DNA of 64,000 nt, from the NCBI RefSeq assembly GCF_000026185.1, contig NC_010694.1, forward strand, positions 558,001 to 622,000. Direction: 5' to 3'. Each line of letters begins with the position of its first letter. The stretch's first letter is position 1. This stretch comes from Erwinia tasmaniensis Et1/99. GTDB taxonomy: Bacteria > Pseudomonadota > Gammaproteobacteria > Enterobacterales > Enterobacteriaceae. The position numbers were made by a program, and so were the translations under genes. The notes under the pieces are model-generated. The model saw nothing but the letters and a program-made list of their open reading frames with translations. It did no database searches and was not told where the DNA came from. Below are positions 54,404 to 62,021 of the stretch, one piece after another.

Positions 54404-56641
54404 TTATGGCATTAGCTCAACCAGCCCATACCCGCCGTGCCAGGGTTTATCCTTTTCAGTCATGTTTACCAATACCACGCGCGCCTGAGCACAGTCGCCA
54501 GGCGCATGGAAGTTCGAAGACCATACCGTCACATCTCCATCCTTGATGCTCATGGGTTCTGATAATGAGCCAACCTGTGGAAACAATTCCCACAGGTTGG
54601 CATTAAAATCCCGACTGCGGGTACTGAACCCCGCCACGCCATTTGCCGGGATGCGCGGGTGGAATGCCGGTTCCGCCCTGAATGCCCTTTGAGTACTTTT
54701 CTCCTTCAGGCAAATGATCGCTTTTTGCTCCTCTCCTGAGGGCAGAGTGGCGATGGCCATGACCACATTAAATCCCTCGGCATACCGGCCTTCTGGGGGC
54801 GGGGTGTACAGGCCGGTACTGTCTATCGTTCCGGGGTACTCCAGATTTGACTCAAGTCGCCAGGCGATCGCCCCGGTCGTGCCCGTTACCGTCGAATGAA
54901 GTTGGAAAGGTTGCGGAGCATGCGTCTCTGGGAGGGTGATAAAGGCGGTGAGAAGCTCCAGTGAAGAGGAGAGGACGGTAATCAGCGCCGACCCGGTGAG
55001 ACCCTCTGCGTTTTTTACCGTAACGATGATATTTTGCGCCTGGGCTATTTTACCCAACGCCGGGGCACGGTAAAGGCCGTTATCGTCGATGCTTCCTACG
55101 CCGTTTACTGTCCATTCCAGGCCGCCTGGCACTGAACCGTCCGGCAGGCTTGCGCTGAAGCGCAGCGTTTGTCCGGCGGCAATTCGCTCTTTTTCCGCCG
55201 TGACGTTTATCGACGTCATCGATTCTGTCACCTCACCGTACATCACCAGGTCACCCGGTAGCGCCACATCGCTGAAGCTTAGGACGTCCCGATCGGGGAA
55301 CAGCACGTTTCTGAGATAAAAGGTTTTAATATCCCCCAGCTGGAAAATGCCACCTTTATTCAGGTTATCCGTTGCCTGGCGGATAAATTTCTCTTTCGCG
55401 CTGTTGGTCACAAGGCTCCAGGTGGAATGTGTAGATTCCAGATTAAAATTGGCGCTGCCGTTGAACACAATGTTGCTGTCTTTATCCAGTGACAGCCTGG
55501 CGTTATATGTACCCGATCGTTTAAACGGCACATTTTCTACCGTCGTGATGGGCTTGACTTCCGCCGCTAACGAGTCGGTAAAGATGTCGGTAAATGTCTG
55601 TTGACTGAAGCGGCCGATAATCGTTTTATTATCCGGGCCTTTCCCCAACTGAAAGTCAGCCATCGACAGGCGGGCGGGCCTTTCGTTTTGGCTTGCGTCA
55701 GAGCTCCACATCATTCCGTGAAAGCCCGGGCCTCTGTATGAACCCTTTATCACATCGGTAGTCGGTACATATCCCTGGGTGAACTGCAGCATCCGACGGC
55801 CTTCCGGGCTATAGGGGGTTGACCAGGCCAGATCCTTTACCTGACCGACAAATTGCCAGGCCAGCAACGGGCCGAACAGTACTCTATCTGAAATCAACAT
55901 CGCTGCCGATTTGTCGTGCGGAATAACCCAGGGCTGATCATTGGTTGGATAGCTTCCCTTACCCTCATGGTTGGTAGAGATAAAAAGGAGTACGGCCCCA
56001 TCGGTGTTATAGGGTGCAGCTCTGCTGCTGGCATCCGGGTGACGCTGGGTACGCACAATAAACTCACGCGGGTAGAGCTGATGACTCGTCTCATCCTGTT
56101 TCAGTCTGCCCAGGCTGTACTTCATGGCATTCTCCCGCAGATAATTACGGAATACCGCGAGGATTTCATTCGGCAGTTTATTCAGCCCCCTTATATCCAG
56201 CAGGGTGCCCTGATCGAAGTGAATGGCTATTTCATCATCCTCACTGACAGAGCCGTTGCCATATTTTAGCTCTACGCGGATCTCCATCGCGTAGTTGTTG
56301 CCCGGAGAAATACGGTCCCACTGAAGGACCTGACCATCGGCGTCAATACGAATAACATCCCCGGAAATAAATTCCAGCCTGACCAGCGCGGCTGAGTCAT
56401 CAAGGTTTGCATTTTCAAAAGAGATCTTTGGGGCACCTACGATGATGTTTTTAAACTGCAAGCCATATACGGTATTAGTATGGCTGAATGGAGGATAATA
56501 ATATCCATCTGCCATTTTTTTTTGATACTGTCGAGAAAGTATCTTATTAACTCTGGTGCTATCATAGGCAACCAGAACATCCCAGCCGTTGGTGGCATTT
56601 TTTTTATTAAGCACGGCATTAATGCTTTCAATGGTTTTCAT
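54404..56641 (-). CDS. P47/TULIP-like protein with C-terminal Ig-like repeats
   Basis: 745 residues, no signal peptide or membrane span. The N-terminus ('NGWDVLVAYDSTRVNKILSR', 'HTNTVYGLQFKNIIVGAPKI') resembles the TULIP-fold P47/OrfX family of botulinum toxin clusters, as I recall those sequences; roughly residues 1-465 belong to this part. From about 467 onwards come Ig-like/bacterial adhesin-type repeats ('TLRFSASLPDGSVPGGLEWT', 'NGVGSIDDNGLYRAPALG', 'TIDSTGLYTPP') ending in 'HGGYGLVELMP'. The last 270 residues are clearly homologous to the gene that runs off the right edge. It lies 3' of the RHS gene on the same strand. A role in lipid binding or toxin packaging is inference. Confidence 0.65.
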   Translation of the reverse strand: MKTIESINAVLNKKNATNGWDVLVAYDSTRVNKILSRQYQKKMADGYYYPPFSHTNTVYGLQFKNIIVGAPKISFENANLDDSAALVRLEFISGDVIRIDADGQVLQWDRISPGNNYAMEIRVELKYGNGSVSEDDEIAIHFDQGTLLDIRGLNKLPNEILAVFRNYLRENAMKYSLGRLKQDETSHQLYPREFIVRTQRHPDASSRAAPYNTDGAVLLFISTNHEGKGSYPTNDQPWVIPHDKSAAMLISDRVLFGPLLAWQFVGQVKDLAWSTPYSPEGRRMLQFTQGYVPTTDVIKGSYRGPGFHGMMWSSDASQNERPARLSMADFQLGKGPDNKTIIGRFSQQTFTDIFTDSLAAEVKPITTVENVPFKRSGTYNARLSLDKDSNIVFNGSANFNLESTHSTWSLVTNSAKEKFIRQATDNLNKGGIFQLGDIKTFYLRNVLFPDRDVLSFSDVALPGDLVMYGEVTESMTSINVTAEKERIAAGQTLRFSASLPDGSVPGGLEWTVNGVGSIDDNGLYRAPALGKIAQAQNIIVTVKNAEGLTGSALITVLSSSLELLTAFITLPETHAPQPFQLHSTVTGTTGAIAWRLESNLEYPGTIDSTGLYTPPPEGRYAEGFNVVMAIATLPSGEEQKAIICLKEKSTQRAFRAEPAFHPRIPANGVAGFSTRSRDFNANLWELFPQVGSLSEPMSIKDGDVTVWSSNFHAPGDCAQARVVLVNMTEKDKPWHGGYGLVELMP

Positions 56642-56984
56642 TATTTAATCTCTCTATGAGGGGTATTAGGGTTTGTGCTGATTTTTTCACGCAACACCAG
56701 GATGACGTTAAACGATTTTTTATATGAGAATGAGACTGTGTTTAATTGCTAGCTGATTTTTTTTAATCTAACTGATTTTTTAATCTAACTGATTGTTATG
56801 GCGGGATGGCGTGTCGGCAGGTTTTTAAATATATTCGGTGAGTTATTGGTGAGGGCTGTCTGCGATGTTTTATTGCATTTTTTATAAGGGGCTTGCTGCG
56901 TTTTTATTTATGGATTTTGTGCCTGTTGATCTGCCGTTAGAAACGGCAGATCAAGATTTAAATAAACTGACTTTATTACTGGTT
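56642..56984. other. AT-rich gap with a 13-bp inverted repeat
   Basis: About 340 bases between the RHS stop and the P47-like start. It contains a perfect 13-bp hairpin (56926-56938 with 56942-56954, loop of 3), 31 bases past the RHS stop. No U-tract follows on the minus strand, so it may stabilise the rhs mRNA end rather than terminate. The rest is AT-rich and presumably holds the promoter of the P47-like gene. Confidence 0.7.
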
Positions 56985-59900
56985 CTATAATTTTTTAAAC
57001 CAGTCGTTCAATATTTGTGTTGCCTGCTCGCTGCCTTCCACACTGGATTTATCCGGATGGATCATGCGTGACAGACTACGGTATTCTCTCCTTGAAAGGC
57101 CATCAGGGAAAACGCTGATAATATTTTCTTGGTATTTTATTAATCTGTTCATAACCGCCTCCGCTGGTTGAGCCGCCACGTCAGCATAACCACTCACTGA
57201 CGACCGGGGTAGTAAGAACTCTCTGAACGCATCCTCAATCGAGGCATTGAAATTTCCGGGTATCTCGCCAAATTCTTCCCAATAATCACTGGCTCCAGAG
57301 CTGCGCCGGGAACTGCTCCCTGAACTGGATGGTTGCTTTGCACGATGGAACCGTTGGTCATTGCGAAATTTGGCAAATGTCTCTTCGCTTTCCATAAACG
57401 GGGAGGGGATATCATTAGCTTTATATCCTCTGCGAGCCCAGTACTTGTAATAATCAGTGTGTGGTGCCGACGCATGATAATGATGACGATAAAAGGATGC
57501 GTTAGAACCATAACTTTTGAAGCTCGGGCTGGCGCTGGCGTTACTGGCTCTTGGAGAACGTCGGGCCGAACCTGTTAAGCCCACGGCGATGCTCGTAGCC
57601 ATGCCCGCCAGCCCGCTCGCCATCGATACCCAGCCCAGAGTGGCAGACGTCGTCGGGTTACTGCTTTCTATCGATCCACTGGCGATCCCCGTTATATCGG
57701 CCACCAGGCCGGCCGTACCCGCCACCAACGCGGTGCCTGATGTTGCATTGAATGCTGCTGCAATGCCGCCCGCTGCGGCGATTGACGAACCCGCAGTAAA
57801 AATAGTAAACCCCAGGCCTGCGACACCCGCGATGATACCCAAGATACCCTGCCAGCTAATATGCCCCGATGGGTCGGTATGGTTCACCGGGTCACCTGCA
57901 CAGTACGCGTACGGATTGATCCCCCCCGCACCAAATGGACTCAGGCTGTCCGGGCAGTTAAAGCGCATCAGCACCGGGTTATAGGCACGATAACCGTTCC
58001 CCAGATGGTAGGTTCCGCTTACCGGATCGGCACGCTCACCGTTGAATCCCGGCAGCAGATCTTCTGGCTGACCCTGACCGTACGGCGACCAGACGTGCAG
58101 TTTTCCTTTATCGTGACTGCTGTTTTTTGACCACAGCAGGCTGTCGTGACGATCGCCTGCTGTCAGGGTCAGGCCATTATCCTGCGTGACTCCGAGACAG
58201 GCATGGCCGCGCTTAATCAGTCGGGTTTCACGGTTTTGCCGGGAGAGGACTTCATTCACCCGTTCAGCCCCCCGGTAGTACAGCTGGCGGCTGTCCGTAT
58301 CACTGACGTTCTGGCTTACCAGGTGGTTCAGAGCATCATATTCATACTGGCCGCCGTTGATATTTTCTCCGCTTACGCCGATCAGCCTGCCGATGGCGTC
58401 ATAGGAAAGCGTGCGGCCTGCCTCATCGCGGATCATACGGCCATCAGCATCATACTTTAGCGTCAGGCTCTGTGGATAATGATCGTGCGTATGGGTCAGC
58501 GACGTCAGTTGTGTCGGGTCATCCGCATTTTCATAATGGTATGTTGCCGTATCGCTGCTGCCGTCAGCCAGCATGGTGTTGACGGCGGTCAGGTTATTCA
58601 GCGCATCATACTGATACGTTTGTGCCGTCATTTTATGGCCGTACGCGTCCGGCGGCAGGCTGCTGCCAGAGATGCTAAAGGCAACCAGACGATGACGAAC
58701 GTCATAGTCGTACTGCTCTTCGCTTTCCGTTGCGTTGTTTCGCCTCAGGGTACGCTTCGCCAGTAAATCATTATCCAGCCAGCTTTGTGACACGGATAGC
58801 GTAACTCCGTTACTGTCATCAACCGTGCGGGTTATCTCGCGGCCAAAATCGTCATACGCCAGAGAGGTGGTCAGCGTCGATCCTGCTGCCTTGTCCCTCA
58901 CCGCCTGCCGCTGCAACCGGCCCAGTGCGTCATACTCCAGGGTAACGCTAAGGGCGTCATCATCAATGGTGGTGACCCGACCATATTCATCCCGGTCATA
59001 TACGGTCTGTTTACCCATAATATCCGTATAGCTTATCACCTGACCTGTCAGCGAGTGCGTCCAGGCCGCGCTGCGTACCGCGCCGCGCCGGGTAAACCTC
59101 TCGTTCTTCAGGCTGCCGGAGGGGGCCCATGCCTGGTCATTCTTCGTTTCACCTTCCTGTGCCGTCAGAAGGTTTGCGGTATTGCCATCATAGGAGAACA
59201 GCTGCGTTACGCCATCAGCCGTCATGCTGCTGATGGCATTGTTCAATTCAGGAATATAGGTATAGGCCTGCGTTTTACCGGAAGGTTGAGCGATCGTCGA
59301 GGGTAATAGCGATGCGCCTTCATACTGATAGATGGTCGTTCTGCCACCGCTGATGAGTTTTGTTACCCGCCCCAGGCTGTCAAACGTCTGGCTGCCCAGC
59401 AGCCAGGTCCGCGTGTGGCCGCTGGCATCCGGGCCTGTTACGCTGATGGTGGCGACCTGCTCTCCGGTCAAATGCGGAGCATAAGTTTTGCTTAGCGTGC
59501 TGCCGTCTGGCAGCGTCTGCGTCAGCACACGACCATATACGTCGTAGGTGCGCATCGTTATGTTTTCCCGCTCATCCGTTTCCCGGCGCAGGCGACCCAT
59601 CCCGTCCCAGTCGTAGCGCCGTTCGCCCTTGATCTCTCCCGCCCGGTTGGCGCGGGTATCGGTGAGCGGCAGCATGCTGCGTGACCCCAGTGTGGTCGTT
59701 TGTCTACCTGAAATCTGGCCACTCTTGCTTCCGCCACCCTGCATAAAGGTGGTACGGGTCAGTGCGATCGGGTTGACCTTCCGGTGAGTCCGGGTGTCGT
59801 CGCTGAGGATATTGACTTCCGGTGCGCCCCAGCCGTCATGAGATATTGTTGCCTGCATGCCGAATGAAACGGGGTTTTCACCTGTGGTAAGCCAGTCACG

Positions 59901-61922
59901 GCTTTCTGCCGTTAGCGGTCGTCCCAGCATGTCATACGTTTTTAAGGCAATACCGTAAAACTCTTGCGTGGTCTCGGCGTCCAGCTGCTGTATGGCGGTT
60001 TCTCGTCCGGCACTGTCAAACCGCGTTTTCAGCCGGTTGCCGCTGGCGTCGATCTCGATAGTAACAGGGCCGCTATCTTCAATAGCATATTCCCAGCGTG
60101 ACGTGCGCGCATAATCAGTCCCGGCAGCCACCGTTTGAGACAACGGGCGCCCCAGCACATCATAGCCATATTTCATCGTCACCCCTCGCGCATCTGTTTC
60201 ACTGAGCAGCAGGCCTGACAGGGCTGACTGCACGCGGCTTGAGGTGGTGACAGCACCATCATGGCCGATGAGGGTGGCGGTCTGTGCCAGGGTGCCGTCA
60301 CTGACGACGGTGGTAAACGTCTGCCGTGATGTGAACGTTTCGCTTCCGTCATACAGGGTATCGGTGATGGCACGAATACGGCCAAATTCCGCGCTGCTGC
60401 TGTCGCCGTGGTAATCGGTTATCCGTTCTGAGAGCAGCAGCGGGCCGGCGTATTTTTTTATACTTTGCTGCACAACGCAGTCCGTATCACTCAATCTGGC
60501 ATAAGTGTATTCAGTCACCTCTGGCAAGGTGTCTTCATACTGAGTTTGGCGCGGAGTGACGGTCTGTTTCTTTATAAAACGAACAAAGCCATGGGGTTCC
60601 GGCGGGCAGTTATCCCCATCGCCCTGCGCTGGATAGTACTGGTATTCTGTGATGGTACCATCCGGTTTTTCCTCACGTAGCGGATTGCCCTGTGTGTCAA
60701 ATTCTGTGAGCGTAATATGGGTTCGTACCTGAGCGCCTTGCGGCTGTGAACCGTCCGTCAGTGTGACCGTCTGCTGGCGGGGAAGCTGATATTGGGCCGG
60801 CTGGTCATCAAAGTTTTTTCCTTTCAGGGCATACCAGATTGTTTCAGTCTCTGAGCGGCAGAGCGTTCCCACCATGGCACTTTGTTCTTTTGTCTGCAGA
60901 TGATAGTTACTGTAGGTTCTGACGGTTTTGTTCAGCGCGGTTCCCTGCCTGTCCACGGCCGTTTCGGTACTGGTGTATTCATAGTCGTCCAACACGCCGA
61001 ACATAAAATCGGTGTTGCTGTTCCAGGATGTTTGGTGACTGCCACCATAGCCGAGAAAATTTTTATCTGAGAATTGATAGCGCAGATTGCTGATTAATTG
61101 GCCGTCTTTGCCAGTTTGTCGATAGTCAGTGACGTAAGGTAGGGCCGTGCCCGGCCCGCCCGCCGGGAATCGGTGCCCCGCCTGGCTGTAGGTAACCCGG
61201 TCTTTCAGTCCGGTGGGTGAGGTGACGCTGGTCAGTCTTTTATTGCTGTAAGCCAGCGTCCAGCTAAGAACCGGAGATACGCTGCGGTTGGTGACGGACA
61301 CCAGAAGGTCATTCTGAATTTTCAGCTCCACGGTGTGGGCTTCATGGGTGTCTGGCCAGACGTTAATGGTCACATCCGCCGCCGTGTAGCGCAGGTTGAG
61401 CAGCACTGAAGACTCATCGCTGATGGCAAGGAGTCGCTTGCCGTTGCCGAAAAGTTCCCACCTGAAGGTCAGCATCCTTCCCGCAGGCGATAAAATGGCC
61501 TCGGTCACCTTGATATTGCCGCCCGTCGACGGTGCAGTGAGCTTCTCCACGCTGCCGTTTTTGTAAAAAATGTAGTAACCGTCGTCACGAATTTCGGTGC
61601 GGAAGTTAATTGGCTTGGCATGAATGATGTTAAGCACACCGCCTGCCTCACTGACCTGATAGCGCTCGCCCGTGGAGAGCAGCAGGGTGCGGGTGCTTTT
61701 GTCATAGCGTGAGACCGCCAGAGAAATACCGGTGCCGAACCCGGCGTTATCGCTAGTCAGGGGGGAGTAGCTGAGCGCCGCCGAGAAATCGGGGCCGAGT
61801 CCGGTATTGCCTGTCAGGCGAGCGATAGCGAAATTATAACCATACATGCCCGTGCGTGGATCGACCGCACCAGAGCAGGCGCTGAGAAAGTTGGCAGATT
61901 GGGAGGTAAAGGACTGTGCCAT
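56985..61922 (-). CDS. RHS-repeat protein with variable C-terminus and J-domain-like end
   Basis: 1645 residues. The first 300 are a SpvB/TcaC-like or RHS N-terminal region ('VDPRTGMYGYNFAIARLTGN'). Then come many YD/RHS repeats ('MRTYDVYGRVLTQTLPDGST', 'YDALGRLQRQAV', 'YDADGRMIRDEAGRTLSYDA') up to the core 'YHLGNGYRAYNPVLMRFNCP' and 'GAGGINPYAYCAGDPVNHTD' near residue 1380. The RHS core marks the usual junction to a polymorphic toxin. Past it are a glycine/alanine-rich hydrophobic stretch, a Ser-rich linker, and an end reading 'YRSLSRMIHPDKSSVEGSEQ' with HPD at 1622-1624. ATG 61922 (AAGAGGAAT upstream) begins MAQSFTSQ. No immunity gene is obvious downstream. Confidence 0.85.
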   Translation of the reverse strand: MAQSFTSQSANFLSACSGAVDPRTGMYGYNFAIARLTGNTGLGPDFSAALSYSPLTSDNAGFGTGISLAVSRYDKSTRTLLLSTGERYQVSEAGGVLNIIHAKPINFRTEIRDDGYYIFYKNGSVEKLTAPSTGGNIKVTEAILSPAGRMLTFRWELFGNGKRLLAISDESSVLLNLRYTAADVTINVWPDTHEAHTVELKIQNDLLVSVTNRSVSPVLSWTLAYSNKRLTSVTSPTGLKDRVTYSQAGHRFPAGGPGTALPYVTDYRQTGKDGQLISNLRYQFSDKNFLGYGGSHQTSWNSNTDFMFGVLDDYEYTSTETAVDRQGTALNKTVRTYSNYHLQTKEQSAMVGTLCRSETETIWYALKGKNFDDQPAQYQLPRQQTVTLTDGSQPQGAQVRTHITLTEFDTQGNPLREEKPDGTITEYQYYPAQGDGDNCPPEPHGFVRFIKKQTVTPRQTQYEDTLPEVTEYTYARLSDTDCVVQQSIKKYAGPLLLSERITDYHGDSSSAEFGRIRAITDTLYDGSETFTSRQTFTTVVSDGTLAQTATLIGHDGAVTTSSRVQSALSGLLLSETDARGVTMKYGYDVLGRPLSQTVAAGTDYARTSRWEYAIEDSGPVTIEIDASGNRLKTRFDSAGRETAIQQLDAETTQEFYGIALKTYDMLGRPLTAESRDWLTTGENPVSFGMQATISHDGWGAPEVNILSDDTRTHRKVNPIALTRTTFMQGGGSKSGQISGRQTTTLGSRSMLPLTDTRANRAGEIKGERRYDWDGMGRLRRETDERENITMRTYDVYGRVLTQTLPDGSTLSKTYAPHLTGEQVATISVTGPDASGHTRTWLLGSQTFDSLGRVTKLISGGRTTIYQYEGASLLPSTIAQPSGKTQAYTYIPELNNAISSMTADGVTQLFSYDGNTANLLTAQEGETKNDQAWAPSGSLKNERFTRRGAVRSAAWTHSLTGQVISYTDIMGKQTVYDRDEYGRVTTIDDDALSVTLEYDALGRLQRQAVRDKAAGSTLTTSLAYDDFGREITRTVDDSNGVTLSVSQSWLDNDLLAKRTLRRNNATESEEQYDYDVRHRLVAFSISGSSLPPDAYGHKMTAQTYQYDALNNLTAVNTMLADGSSDTATYHYENADDPTQLTSLTHTHDHYPQSLTLKYDADGRMIRDEAGRTLSYDAIGRLIGVSGENINGGQYEYDALNHLVSQNVSDTDSRQLYYRGAERVNEVLSRQNRETRLIKRGHACLGVTQDNGLTLTAGDRHDSLLWSKNSSHDKGKLHVWSPYGQGQPEDLLPGFNGERADPVSGTYHLGNGYRAYNPVLMRFNCPDSLSPFGAGGINPYAYCAGDPVNHTDPSGHISWQGILGIIAGVAGLGFTIFTAGSSIAAAGGIAAAFNATSGTALVAGTAGLVADITGIASGSIESSNPTTSATLGWVSMASGLAGMATSIAVGLTGSARRSPRASNASASPSFKSYGSNASFYRHHYHASAPHTDYYKYWARRGYKANDIPSPFMESEETFAKFRNDQRFHRAKQPSSSGSSSRRSSGASDYWEEFGEIPGNFNASIEDAFREFLLPRSSVSGYADVAAQPAEAVMNRLIKYQENIISVFPDGLSRREYRSLSRMIHPDKSSVEGSEQATQILNDWFKKL

Positions 61923-61945
61923 GATGTATTCCTCTTTTTCATGCG

Positions 61946-61979
61946 AAAAAAGCCTGCTCATAAGTGATAAATGAGCAGG
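61946..61979 (-). terminator. Terminator between the Ig-repeat gene and the RHS gene
   Basis: A perfect 9-bp stem (61953-61961 with 61971-61979), with the minus-strand U-run at 61946-61951. It lies 43 bases past the stop of the upstream gene and only about 25 bases before the RHS start, so read-through would be needed for joint transcription. Confidence 0.88.
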
Positions 61980-62021
61980 TAATATTATTGATAAAGTGAA
62001 CAATGAGTGACGAAGTCGTTG

